Source: Luteolibacter yonseiensis (GTDB lineage: Bacteria > Verrucomicrobiota > Verrucomicrobiia > Verrucomicrobiales > Akkermansiaceae). Taken from it: a DNA stretch of 64,000 nucleotides. A program made the position numbers and the translations under genes. Of the stretch, positions 23,680 to 32,411 are shown piece after piece (positions within the stretch are counted from its first letter, which is position 1; every line of letters starts with the position of its first letter). The notes beneath the pieces are model-generated. The model was not told where the DNA came from. It did no database searches and saw nothing but the letters and a program-made list of their open reading frames with translations. The DNA lies in the NCBI RefSeq assembly GCF_016595465.1, contig NZ_JAENIK010000004.1:62001-126000 (forward strand), read 5' to 3'.

Positions 23680-24489
23680 ATGCCACTCCTCAGGAAACTG
23701 TTACCGCTCCGGCTAAAGATCGCATTGCATCGGATGTTTGACATACTCTGGGTGAAACGAGAGTATGACAGCCCCCTCTACGGCTGGCTGTGGAGCCTGA
23801 CAAACAAAACCTATCGCACGGAAGGACTCGAGTTCGGGCTCCCCTTCCAATTCATGCCGATGGGCTTCCGATCCCGCTTTTTCTTCGATTGCTACGAACT
23901 GCCGGAACGCAAATTGATCCGGCGGCATCTCGCCAAGGACGACCGGGTCCTCGAACTCGGAGCCTGCGTCGGCGTGGTTTCGTGCATGACCAACCGCCTG
24001 CTCTCGGATCCCGGAGCCCATCTGGTGGTGGAGGCGAATCCAAGGCTCATCCCGATCCTGGAAAGCAATCGTGCCACGAACGCCTGCAAGTTCATGATCG
24101 AACACTGTCTGGTCAGCAAGACGATGGACGGGACCTTCTTTCTTCAGGACTTCATCGTCAGCGGAAGCGCCAACCTCGCCACCGGCAAGGAAGTGAGTGT
24201 CCCTGTTTACTCCAACGACGACCTGTGCGCGAAGCATGATTTCCGGCCCAATGTCCTGATCATGGACATCGAAGGCGGCGAGATTGATTTCGTGTCGGAA
24301 AATGAACACCGCCTCCCGGATTTCCGCCTCCTGATAATCGAGATGCATCCTTTCATCGTCGGTGCCGACCGCATCGAATCATGCAGGAGCGCCCTCAGGA
24401 GGATGGGCTTCGCCCTGAAAGAAACCGAAGGACTTGTCGAGGCATGGATAAACGAACGTGCGACAGCCTCCGGAACCGGTCGAATTTAG
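23680..24489 (+). CDS. FkbM family methyltransferase, first copy
   Basis: A 269-aa FkbM-type O-methyltransferase. Seen: RVLELGACVGVVSCMTNRLL (motif I), HLVVEANPRLIPILESN, the typical mid-domain GSANLATGKEVSVPVYSNDDLC, VLIMDIEGGEIDFVSEN (MDIEGxE, diagnostic) and LLIIEMHPFIVG. FkbM enzymes in polysaccharide clusters methylate sugar hydroxyls. About 75 basic residues precede motif I. A second member lies at 37810. Start ATG 23680, 36 bp after the previous stop. Confidence 0.85.
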   Translation: MPLLRKLLPLRLKIALHRMFDILWVKREYDSPLYGWLWSLTNKTYRTEGLEFGLPFQFMPMGFRSRFFFDCYELPERKLIRRHLAKDDRVLELGACVGVVSCMTNRLLSDPGAHLVVEANPRLIPILESNRATNACKFMIEHCLVSKTMDGTFFLQDFIVSGSANLATGKEVSVPVYSNDDLCAKHDFRPNVLIMDIEGGEIDFVSENEHRLPDFRLLIIEMHPFIVGADRIESCRSALRRMGFALKETEGLVEAWINERATASGTGRI

Positions 24490-24567
24490 CCCCTCTTCCT
24501 GCCTGGCAAGGCCCTGGCACCCGATCGAAACAAGCCTATCATATTCCACCGTCGACACCCGTTAACC

Positions 24568-25425
24568 ATGACCACTCCATTCCTCATCGCCGAGATCGGC
24601 TGCAACCACAAGGGCGACATGGCCATCGCCAAGGAACTCATCACCGTCGCGGCGATGTTTTGCAAGGTGGATGCCGTGAAGTTCCAGAAACGCAATCCCA
24701 AGGAACTTCTCAGTCCGCAGCAATACAATGCCCCGCATCCCAACCCACACAACTCGTATGGCGATACCTATGGCGCCCACCGCGAAGCCCTGGAACTCAG
24801 CCTCGACCAGAACCGCCAGCTCAAGGAATGGTGCGAGGAACTGGGGCTCGTCTACAGCACGTCCGTTTGGGACATGACCTCCGCCCGCGAGATCGTCTCC
24901 ATCGATCCCGCCTTCATCAAGATCCCCTCCGCGACCAATCTCAACACTCCTATTCTCGATTACCTCTGCGGCGAATATGGCGGGGAAATCCATTTGTCCG
25001 TGGGCATGACAACCCATGCGGAAGAAGAGGCCATCGTGAGCCGTTTCGAAAAACACGGACGCAACAAGGACCTGGTGCTCTATAGCTGTACGTCGGGATA
25101 TCCGGTCGAATTCGCGGACATCTGCCTGCTGGAAATCAGCCGCCTGCGTGAAACCTTCGCCAGCAAGGTCAAAAAAATCGGCTTCAGCGGACATCACCTC
25201 GGCATCGCCGCGGACATCGCCGCCCTCGCTTTGGGAGCTGAGATCTTCGAGCGCCACTTCACCCTTGATCGGACGTGGAAGGGCACCGACCACGCCGCAA
25301 GCCTCGAACCTGACGGCATGCGGCGTCTGGCGCGGGATCTGCGCAACGTGAGCAAATCCCTGACCAGAAAAGTCAGCGAGATTCTCCCGGTCGAGCAGGT
25401 CCAGCGTGCGAAACTGAAATGCTGA
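24568..25425 (+). CDS. NeuB-like nonulosonic acid synthase, SAF domain absent
   Basis: A TIM-barrel synthase of the N-acetylneuraminate synthase family, which condenses PEP with a hexosamine-type substrate to make sialic-acid-like nine-carbon sugars. Seen: FLIAEIGCNHKGDMAIAKELI, VDAVKFQKRNPKELL, LVYSTSVWDMTSAREIV, FIKIPSATNLNTPIL, IHLSVGMTTHAEEEAIV, YSCTSGYPVEFADICL, IGFSGHHLGIAADIAALALGA and IFERHFTLDRTWKGTDHAASLEPDGM, all close to NeuB. It stops at 285 aa, just after the barrel; the usual 60-70-aa C-terminal antifreeze-like (SAF) domain is missing. No neuC or CMP-synthetase is visible in the window. Product uncertain: it could be a nonulosonate or another PEP-derived acid. Confidence 0.85.
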   Translation: MTTPFLIAEIGCNHKGDMAIAKELITVAAMFCKVDAVKFQKRNPKELLSPQQYNAPHPNPHNSYGDTYGAHREALELSLDQNRQLKEWCEELGLVYSTSVWDMTSAREIVSIDPAFIKIPSATNLNTPILDYLCGEYGGEIHLSVGMTTHAEEEAIVSRFEKHGRNKDLVLYSCTSGYPVEFADICLLEISRLRETFASKVKKIGFSGHHLGIAADIAALALGAEIFERHFTLDRTWKGTDHAASLEPDGMRRLARDLRNVSKSLTRKVSEILPVEQVQRAKLKC

Positions 25426-25455
25426 CCTTCCAACCGGCTCCCGACCTTCATCACG

Positions 25456-26190
25456 ATGAACACATCCCATTCAGAAGCTCCGCATGTCTTCGAAAGACTT
25501 GATGTCGCGACCTGCGGAGACCCGTTCCAGGTCCATCTCCACGAACAACGGTATTCCAAAGCGCTTTCCGAGGTGAAACCCTCGGACGACCTGCTGGAAA
25601 TCGGAACCGGACTCGGAGTCTTCAGCAGCCGCGTCGCTCCCGCCGTTTCAACCTATCGGGGTATCGAATACGACGCCACCGCCTGCACCGCGGCGAAATC
25701 CAGAGTGCCGGATCCCGAATCCATCACCCAAGGTGACGCCCACTCACTTCAGTTTCCAGATTCATCCTTTGATGCGGTGATCTGTCTTGAGGTGCTGGAA
25801 CATCTGCCGGACTACCGCAAGGCTCTTGATGAAGCCGCCCGTGTGCTTCGCCCGGAGGGACGCTTGATCGCCTCCATTCCCTATGTGAAAACAGGAGCGC
25901 CGAGCAAAACGAACTCCCACCATCTCTACGAACCCGGAGAGGAAGAATTCAAAAGAGAACTCGCGGAACGTTTCGGGGATCTCAGGATTTACTATCATCG
26001 CTACACGGAAACCTCCTGCGAAACTCTTGCACGGAACCTCAGATTGCGAAGATTTCTGGGACTCCATCACCAATATGCCAGAATGAGCGGAGGCCACCCA
26101 GAAGAGATGAGGAAGGTTTTGCTGGATTCGGAACGATCAGGCCTCCTTCTCGGTCTTTTTGCGGTGGCTTGCCGCCCGCGCCGCCAATAA
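25456..26190 (+). CDS. Class I SAM-dependent methyltransferase (Methyltransf_11 type)
   Basis: A 244-aa protein with LLEIGTGLGVFSSRVAP (motif I), YRGIEYDATACTAAKSRV (acidic end of beta-2), ITQGDAHSLQFPDSSFDAVICLEVLEHLPDY (motifs III-IV) and ARVLRPEGRLIASIPYV (post-III). The C-terminal part is not typical of a known substrate class. It lies 30 bp after the NeuB-like gene and ahead of an unassigned GT-B protein, so it may methylate the same acid sugar or its acceptor. Substrate unknown. Confidence 0.82.
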   Translation: MNTSHSEAPHVFERLDVATCGDPFQVHLHEQRYSKALSEVKPSDDLLEIGTGLGVFSSRVAPAVSTYRGIEYDATACTAAKSRVPDPESITQGDAHSLQFPDSSFDAVICLEVLEHLPDYRKALDEAARVLRPEGRLIASIPYVKTGAPSKTNSHHLYEPGEEEFKRELAERFGDLRIYYHRYTETSCETLARNLRLRRFLGLHHQYARMSGGHPEEMRKVLLDSERSGLLLGLFAVACRPRRQ

Positions 26191-26274
26191 AGGCGCGGGA
26201 GGAATCCCTGCGTGTCCGCCCCGCGGATTCCTCGTCCGCCCTTGGTTGCAAACTCCTCCGACCGCCGCCGGATC

Positions 26275-27639
26275 ATGTCTGTCTCGCTTTCAGAGTATGA
26301 GGATTTTTTAAGAAAATTCCGGGGAGAATCCAATGATCCTGTTCTCGTGTATTGGACCGACCTCATCCACGTGATGAGATGGAACGCCGGCCCGGTGGTG
26401 GAGAACCGGCTCAAAGGCGGGCTTTCATGGTGGGGTGTCTGGGCGCTCCTGCAACTCTTCTCTTCACGCGATCTCAGTCCGGCCCCAGACGGCGAAGGGA
26501 AAAAATCCCGGTCTCCGGTGGATGGCTACCGCCTTCTTCCCACTCCCGCTCACAGGGACTCGCTCATTCCTTTGATCGAAGCGTCTGATCCCGAAAGCGT
26601 CCGGATTTATGGTGAGGACGCCGGACTTCCAAATCTCCCGGCGGTCCCTTTTGATTTTTCCAACAACCTCAGGAAACTCGGCTTCCGACAGCGTTCTCGC
26701 TCCCTTCTGACCGCGTTCAAAACCCACCGGCGGCTTGCCAGGATTCTGGCGAAGTGCGTTCCTCGTGAAGAAAACCTGCCGCCGGCATTCCACCCCCGCC
26801 TCATCGAGCAAATCTTCACCATGGAACTCGGGCTCGCGAGGCTGCGCGGCGAAGAACCCCGTCTGCGTTCCTTGTATGTCACTTATGAACTGGCTCCCGA
26901 CTCGAAGGCATTGGTCCGATGGGCCAGGGAGACGGGTGCGGACGTCATCCATGTAATGCACGGACAGCGGCTCCCCACCTACCAGCTCACCCAGGCGACG
27001 GATCTGATCCTGCTCTCCAAAATCGACGAAGCATGGTTCCGTCCACGGGTGGATCCCGCGGTACGGATCCACTGCCACGGACATCCGCGTTTGGAAAAAA
27101 TCCATCAAACGATTTCCCCTCCCTCCAGGGATGGCAGAACCCGCCCCCGTATCGCTTTCTTTTCCCAACCCGCTGAGGGAGACTACACCCGGGAGAGACG
27201 GGATGAGGACTATAGGATTCTCGCGGGCTTGATCGGAAAAGCAGACGTGAGGATCCGCCTCCACCCCCGGGAGCCGGTGGAAGAGGCCCTGCTCGCCATG
27301 GAACGGGCGGGAGCAACGGCTTTCGGCATAAGCGGTGCCGGACTGGAAGATGATCTGCGCTGGTGCGATGCGATCGCATCCTCATGGTCCACGGTCGCCT
27401 TGGAAGCCGCCGCGTGCGGGAGAGGCATCTTCTGGACCTGCGCGGCCCCGGAACGATACGAAGCCTCGCAGGAACTCAGGGAGCACGGCATCGGAGTTCT
27501 CATCGATTCACCCGGAAAATGGCAGCCCCATCTCGACCAATGGACATCCGGCCCCTGGAACGCCCCTGTCGTCGTGCCTGATGACCGGCTGGCGGAACTG
27601 GGTTTGATCGGAATGACAGGTGGAAACATGCTCGTCTGA
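26275..27639 (+). CDS. Unassigned GT-B-like protein, possible acid-sugar or capsule transferase
   Basis: A 454-aa protein that I do not recognise as a named family. Its second half carries features shared by KpsC/KpsS, CDP-glycerol and bacterial sialyltransferase-like GT-B enzymes: DVIHVMHGQRLPTYQL, TDLILLSKIDEAWFRP, RIAFFSQP, an HP motif RIRLHPREP, and SSWSTVALEAAACG near the nucleotide-binding end. The N-terminal part (YRLLPTPAHRDSLIPLIEASDPESVRIYGEDAG) is unfamiliar. Position 85 bp after a methyltransferase and 0.9 kb after the NeuB-like gene suggests that it transfers the product of that synthase. GTG 26212 would add 21 residues; I prefer ATG 26275, which begins the more regular sequence. 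Confidence 0.5.
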   Translation: MSVSLSEYEDFLRKFRGESNDPVLVYWTDLIHVMRWNAGPVVENRLKGGLSWWGVWALLQLFSSRDLSPAPDGEGKKSRSPVDGYRLLPTPAHRDSLIPLIEASDPESVRIYGEDAGLPNLPAVPFDFSNNLRKLGFRQRSRSLLTAFKTHRRLARILAKCVPREENLPPAFHPRLIEQIFTMELGLARLRGEEPRLRSLYVTYELAPDSKALVRWARETGADVIHVMHGQRLPTYQLTQATDLILLSKIDEAWFRPRVDPAVRIHCHGHPRLEKIHQTISPPSRDGRTRPRIAFFSQPAEGDYTRERRDEDYRILAGLIGKADVRIRLHPREPVEEALLAMERAGATAFGISGAGLEDDLRWCDAIASSWSTVALEAAACGRGIFWTCAAPERYEASQELREHGIGVLIDSPGKWQPHLDQWTSGPWNAPVVVPDDRLAELGLIGMTGGNMLV

Positions 27640-27666
27640 TTCCGGGTCCCCCCTCCCATCTTTTCC

Positions 27667-29040
27667 GTGAATCACTCTGAAATCAAACCCCTGCATTCGC
27701 TCGTCCCGCCTTCGTCTGCCGGGGTCATCTGGGTGTTGTGCTGCGGTCTTGTCGACTGGCTGACCGGTTCCGAACTCGCCTTGTCGGCATTCTATCTCCC
27801 GGGAATCATTCTGACAGCATGGTATGGAGGAAGAAAAGCATCCCTGTCGCTTGCCTTCCTGGCCGCCGGCATTTGGTTGGCGGCGGAACTGTTGGGGCCC
27901 AAGCACTACTCCCGTCCTTTCATCGTCTATTGGAATTCAGCGATCCGGCTCTCCATCTTTTGCCTGACGGCCCTGTTGACATCGGAGGTCAGGATCCGCC
28001 GCCTGACCGAGGCGGCTCTGCAAAACCAGAAAGAAATCCTCACCTCGATTCTGGACAGCATGCGTGACGGCGTGGTGGTCGCGGACAGGGAAGGACGGAT
28101 CATCGTCTTCAATCCGGCCGCAGGGAGGCTTTTCGGTGAGATCAGTCCGGGGATTTCCGCGGAGGATTGGGTGGACGGGATCGAAAAGGGACTGCTTGAT
28201 CCCGCTGCCGGCAGTCCACATGACCGGCAGCTGCTCCGTAAAAGCATTTCCGGCCAGCACTCCGGGTATGGAGAGATTCCCCTGAGCCGCACCAACAACG
28301 CCGGCAACGGGATCCGGCTCGGGCTGACCGCCCTTCCCCTCTTGGGCAAAAATGCCGACCGGACCGGTACGGTGCTCGTCCTCAACGATCTCACATCACG
28401 ACGAAACCTCGAGAACCAGATCTCACAAGCCAGCGAGCGTGAGCAACGCAGGATCGGCCATGATCTCCACGATGGAGTCTGCCAGCATCTGGCGGGTGTG
28501 GCTTTCGCAGTCGGAACATTCAAAACCGAACTGGAGCGGATGAACCTCCCCCGGCAGGCGGGGAAGGCATCGGAAATCGGGGAACTCATCCGCGAAGGCA
28601 TCCAGCAAACCAAGGATCTCGCACGCGGACTCTATCCGATGGGGATCGAAGAGGGGCTGGATGTCGCATTGGGGCTGCTGGCATCCACCACCACCGAACG
28701 GATGGATGTGCAATGCCACTATCAACAAACGGGAGACCGCTTCACACTCGGCACAGCAGCCGCCGGACATCTCTACCGGATCGCACAGGAGGCCGTCAGC
28801 AATGCGGTCCGTCACGCGAAAACCGATAATATCCACATCCTGCTTGCCCGGGAGGCGGACCAGCTTATAGTGGAGGTGTCTGATGACGGGATCGGTCTTG
28901 ACTCATCTTGCAAAACGGAGCCCGGAATCGGTCTCCAAATCATGCGTTATCGGGCGAATCTGGCTGGGGCGAAACTGGAAATCATCTCGCAGGATGACAA
29001 GGGAACCCGGATCAGCTGCAAAATCCCACTCGTATCGTAA
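27667..29040 (+). CDS. Membrane PAS histidine kinase of the NarL/DegS type (HisKA_3)
   Basis: 457 aa. Four hydrophobic N-terminal segments (residues about 16-105), a PAS domain (about 118-225, ILDSMRDGVVVADREGRIIVFNPAAGRLFG), then the HisKA_3 phosphoacceptor EREQRRIGHDLHDGVCQHLAG with His265, and the HATPase domain with YRIAQEAVSNAVRHAKT (N box), VSDDGIGLD (G1) and GIGLQIMRYRANLAGA (G2). Kinases of this type pair with LuxR-class regulators, and one follows 3 bp downstream. The membrane part suggests sensing of an envelope or membrane signal. GTG start at 27667. It is embedded in the polysaccharide array, which is unusual. Confidence 0.9.
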   Translation: MNHSEIKPLHSLVPPSSAGVIWVLCCGLVDWLTGSELALSAFYLPGIILTAWYGGRKASLSLAFLAAGIWLAAELLGPKHYSRPFIVYWNSAIRLSIFCLTALLTSEVRIRRLTEAALQNQKEILTSILDSMRDGVVVADREGRIIVFNPAAGRLFGEISPGISAEDWVDGIEKGLLDPAAGSPHDRQLLRKSISGQHSGYGEIPLSRTNNAGNGIRLGLTALPLLGKNADRTGTVLVLNDLTSRRNLENQISQASEREQRRIGHDLHDGVCQHLAGVAFAVGTFKTELERMNLPRQAGKASEIGELIREGIQQTKDLARGLYPMGIEEGLDVALGLLASTTTERMDVQCHYQQTGDRFTLGTAAAGHLYRIAQEAVSNAVRHAKTDNIHILLAREADQLIVEVSDDGIGLDSSCKTEPGIGLQIMRYRANLAGAKLEIISQDDKGTRISCKIPLVS

Positions 29041-29043
29041 AAC

Positions 29044-29703
29044 ATGGATCAATCGGTCAAACGTGTCTTCCTGGTGGACGATCATCCCATGGTCAGGGAG
29101 CTTCTCGCCCTGATGATCGACCAGCAGCCGGACCTTCAGGTCTGTGGCGAGGCCAGCGACGCCTCACAGGCCATCGAAGGCATCGGAAACACCCAGCCCG
29201 ATATCGCAGTTGTCGATCTGAGTTTGAAATCATCAAGCGGTCTGGAACTGATCAAGGATATCAAGGCCCGCAAGTGGGGCACCCCGGTGCTGGTTCTTTC
29301 CATGCATGATGAGGGACTGTATGCGGAACGTGTCCTGCGGGCGGGCGGATTCGGCTACATCAACAAACAGGAAAACAGCAACGAGATACTCCATGCCATT
29401 CGAAAGGTCATCGACCGGCAGATCTACGTCAGCGAGAAACTGGCCGGAATAATGCTGAAGCGCATTGCCAAAGGCAATGGCAGCGAGATTTCCCCCGTCG
29501 AAAGCCTCGCGGACCGGGAGCTGGAAATCTTCCAGATGATCGGCCGCGGCAACAGCACACGGAGCATTTCGGAGACCTTGGGACTGAGCATCAAAACCGT
29601 GGAAAGCTACCGGGCCAGGATCAAGGAAAAGCTCCAGCTGGAGGATGGTGTCCAGCTCATGCAACAGGCGGTGCTGTGGGTCAGGTCTTACGACGACAGG
29701 TGA
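29044..29703 (+). CDS. LuxR/NarL-family response regulator
   Basis: 219 aa. Receiver domain with VFLVDDHPMVRELLALM (acidic pair at 12-13), phosphoacceptor Asp58 in IAVVDLSLKSSSGLELI, LVLSMHD and GGFGYINKQE (the conserved lysine). The C-terminal LuxR helix-turn-helix starts about residue 155: LADRELEIFQMIGRGNSTRSISETLGLSIKTVESYRARIKEKL. It is the cognate partner of the kinase 3 bp upstream. Targets are unknown; the nearest downstream gene encodes the secreted sialidase-like protein after a 103-bp gap, so it may be one. Confidence 0.92.
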   Translation: MDQSVKRVFLVDDHPMVRELLALMIDQQPDLQVCGEASDASQAIEGIGNTQPDIAVVDLSLKSSSGLELIKDIKARKWGTPVLVLSMHDEGLYAERVLRAGGFGYINKQENSNEILHAIRKVIDRQIYVSEKLAGIMLKRIAKGNGSEISPVESLADRELEIFQMIGRGNSTRSISETLGLSIKTVESYRARIKEKLQLEDGVQLMQQAVLWVRSYDDR

Positions 29704-29806
29704 TCGCCTCCCGTTCTTGTTTTTGTAGGGGAATCCCCCGCTTTCATTTCAGTCTCCTCCCCGATTTCGTTTTGAATTCATTTGTGTAATCTAGGGCTCC
29801 CCCCTG

Positions 29807-31939
29807 ATGCAGATGAAAAATCCCAAAGACTATCAAAAACCCTCTCCCTCTCCCCGGACTCTCCGCTCGAAATCGCGGGCATTGTTCGAGCGGATCTGTG
29901 GCTTGGCGGCACTGGGCATGCTCGCCCCCCAGGCCTTCGGAGTCTCTCCCGCGGAAATGAGCTGTTCCCTGAGCCCTACCGGCAAGGTCTTGAAAGCCTC
30001 CTGGCCGGGAGTGCCTGACAGGACCTATTTCCTGCAATACTCCACCGATCTCGTCCATTGGGAATACTCTCCGCAGGTCCAAAAGGGAACAGGCGAAATT
30101 CTCAAGGACGGGTTCGACGCAGCCGCCAACAGGAACCTCTTCATCCGGCAGATCTATACCGACGAAAGCACGGCCAATCCCGAGACTGCGGACTTCGATC
30201 AAGACGGAATCGCCAATATCGTCGAACTCCAACGGGGGACCGACCCTTTCAATGCGGAATCCGGCACGGCCGATCCATCCGGCCAAGCCAGGGAAACGAC
30301 ACGCTCGAAACTCATCCTGTCGAACCAAAACCGTCAACGACTGGTCAATGGCCAGGTGTTGGACAATGCCTCCACCGGTTCCACCAGCGTGGTTCTCAGC
30401 GGCAACGCCACGGGGGAGGTCACCGCGGAAGGCATCGTTTGGGGAGGAGGAGTTGCAGGCAACTACAGGGGATTGCTCAACCCGCCTGTCGCCGCAAGCG
30501 GAGGGCAGTCCTCGATCATGTCCTTCATGACCACGGGGCAGGGAGATGTGAACAGCATCATGGGTTTCACCTCCACCGGAAGCCTGAATGGCTTGATGGG
30601 AACAGGCGGTATGTCGCTGACGCTCCAAAGAACCGCCAACAACTATTACAACCGGATCCTTTCCAATTCCGGTTCTGGCTCACAATGGGTGGAGATGACC
30701 CAGATCATCGCCACGAACACCCGCTACAGGGCGATGATCCGCAAGGAACCGGATGGCTTCAGCTCATGGATCCAAGGCGGCCTGTTCTCCGACATGGGTG
30801 CGAAGGTCGACTCCGCGGTTTGGTTTCCCATCTCCCGCTGGAAGGGGGTCAATCCCACGGCCTCGATAAGGGCCGGCATTTACAACTCATTCCCGGGCCA
30901 CACTCTCAATTCCGAATTTTCCAGCGTTGAGAATCCCACCATCGACTCCACCTCCGCCCTCCTGGACTACGAACGCAACAAGCTCGGGCTGCATATCCCC
31001 AGCCTGTCGCAGCTTCCTGACGGGCGGGTGCTTGCGGCCTGGCAAATCGCCTCGAGCCATGAAACCGCCGATGGCGTGATCCGGATGGCTATCAGAAACA
31101 GCCGTGGCGTATGGGGACCAAGCGTGACGGTCATCACCACAAAACCCGGCGAAGCCAATGTCGGACCTGTGCTGAACCAGGTGGGTGATCAAATCTGGCT
31201 CACCTATCTCTCGATCACCAACGACCTTTACAAGGTCAAAAAACAGCTGGTTTCGATCACACAAAACGGCTTCACACTGTCGGACAATCCTCAGGTATTG
31301 TTTGAAAACGGTTTGCTTTTGAACCACATGCTCACCCTTCCCAGCGGAAGAATCGTGGCATGCTGGCACACATCATCCTCCATCTGGAAGAACATGATCA
31401 GTTACAGTGATGACGGGGGAACCAGTTGGAAGCCCGCGAACATTCCCCAGTTTGCCAATCGCGCCGGCGAAGGCTTCGCCATCATCGAGGCAGACGGGAC
31501 ATTGGCAAGCTACTGGAGAACGGACCGGACAGCCATCTACCGGTCGACTTCAAACGACGATGGGCGGACCTGGACAGCTCTGAAACCGACCGCCATTCCT
31601 TGCGCCAATATGCCGAGCCAGGGGCTTTTAGGATCGCGGGTGTGCGGATACAAGCGACCATCTGACGGAAAAGTGGTTATTGTCGGAAACAATTCCACCA
31701 CACAAAGGGAAAAACTCACCGCCTGGCTGGTCAACAACGGGGAAATCGAAGGAATTCAATCCCTGCTCCCCTGGGACCTTCCTGATGGCTCCGCCGAGGG
31801 AATCCAATATCCGGACGTGGTGGTCGGACCCGATGACAGCATGACGGTCATCGCCTCACGTTGGCTTGGCGGGGGAAATGGATCCGCGGAACTCCACAGC
31901 GCGATCAACACCTTCAAGGTGAAGGCGGACTTCAAATGA
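29807..31939 (+). CDS. Secreted sialidase-like (BNR/Asp-box) protein
   Basis: 710 aa. Long basic n-region then a hydrophobic stretch ICGLAALGMLAPQAFG (about 31-46), probably a signal peptide. Residues 60-110 form a module with TYFLQYSTDLVHWEY, followed by a calcium-type DFDQDGIANIVELQRGTDPF (TSP3/dockerin-like), both frequent in secreted verrucomicrobial proteins. Residues about 170-370 are of unknown fold. From about 390 comes a sialidase-like propeller with LPDGRVLAAW, Asp boxes YSDDGGTSW (about 530) and SNDDGRTW (about 582), and PSDGKVVIVGNN. It may cleave or bind the acid sugar made by the NeuB-like gene 4 kb upstream, or trim the polymer. The catalytic residues of GH33 could not be confirmed. 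No exosortase sorting tail is present. Confidence 0.7.
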   Translation: MQMKNPKDYQKPSPSPRTLRSKSRALFERICGLAALGMLAPQAFGVSPAEMSCSLSPTGKVLKASWPGVPDRTYFLQYSTDLVHWEYSPQVQKGTGEILKDGFDAAANRNLFIRQIYTDESTANPETADFDQDGIANIVELQRGTDPFNAESGTADPSGQARETTRSKLILSNQNRQRLVNGQVLDNASTGSTSVVLSGNATGEVTAEGIVWGGGVAGNYRGLLNPPVAASGGQSSIMSFMTTGQGDVNSIMGFTSTGSLNGLMGTGGMSLTLQRTANNYYNRILSNSGSGSQWVEMTQIIATNTRYRAMIRKEPDGFSSWIQGGLFSDMGAKVDSAVWFPISRWKGVNPTASIRAGIYNSFPGHTLNSEFSSVENPTIDSTSALLDYERNKLGLHIPSLSQLPDGRVLAAWQIASSHETADGVIRMAIRNSRGVWGPSVTVITTKPGEANVGPVLNQVGDQIWLTYLSITNDLYKVKKQLVSITQNGFTLSDNPQVLFENGLLLNHMLTLPSGRIVACWHTSSSIWKNMISYSDDGGTSWKPANIPQFANRAGEGFAIIEADGTLASYWRTDRTAIYRSTSNDDGRTWTALKPTAIPCANMPSQGLLGSRVCGYKRPSDGKVVIVGNNSTTQREKLTAWLVNNGEIEGIQSLLPWDLPDGSAEGIQYPDVVVGPDDSMTVIASRWLGGGNGSAELHSAINTFKVKADFK

Positions 31940-32411
31940 ATGCCGGACTCTCCGGATGAAGTCCCTACAGGAACCGTCACCATCGCCCCCCGATCCCGGC
32001 AAGGCACCCGCGGCTGCGGCACATCGTGGAAAATACCATTCCCCGCCGATGAACAACTTTCTCTGCCAAACCCGTTCGTGCGGGGTCTTGCAACCGGGAC
32101 TTCCGTAGCGTCGGCGGGTGGCGATGACCGGCTCAAACCCGGCAACGAGCCTCCTGATACCGGAAATCCAACCACGCCACCTCCCGGCAAGGCCCGGGAG
32201 GTGGCGGATTCGTTCCCATGACCGATAGCCTGCGCCATCTCCGTCCAGGGAAATAGCCAACCGTCACCCTCACGCGGGGAACTGCTTCTGGCAGACTTCA
32301 TCAAGGCCACAGGGAGGCCATCCTCCTCTCTGGAACAGTGGGACGACGAAAGTCGATGGCGTTCCATCCATCGCAAACAGTGACATCACTTGAAAGCGAA
32401 TTGAATTTTTT
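31940..32411. other. 472-bp gap in the polysaccharide array
   Basis: No gene that I can support. Short open frames exist on both strands (for example 31940-32221 plus) but show no family features. A perfect 13-bp hairpin lies at 32175-32206. The last 120 bp contain a codon-like stretch without a start (LLLADFIKATGRPSSSLEQW). This is the largest break in the array and separates the signalling/sialidase genes from a run of glycosyltransferases, so it may be a recombination joint. Confidence 0.6.
32175..32206 (+). terminator. GC-rich 13-bp hairpin, possible terminator without T tract
   Basis: Perfect inverted repeat CGCCACCTCCCGG/CCGGGAGGTGGCG around CAAGGC, 236 bp after the stop of the sialidase-like gene. 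The absence of a T run argues against a classical terminator; it could be a transcript-stabilising or pause structure, or part of an old repeat. Confidence 0.4.

Noticed and set aside
31940..32221. Possible 93-aa gene after the sialidase-like gene
   Set aside because: Low-complexity, no start context and no recognisable features; it ends next to a strong inverted repeat. Left as non-coding.
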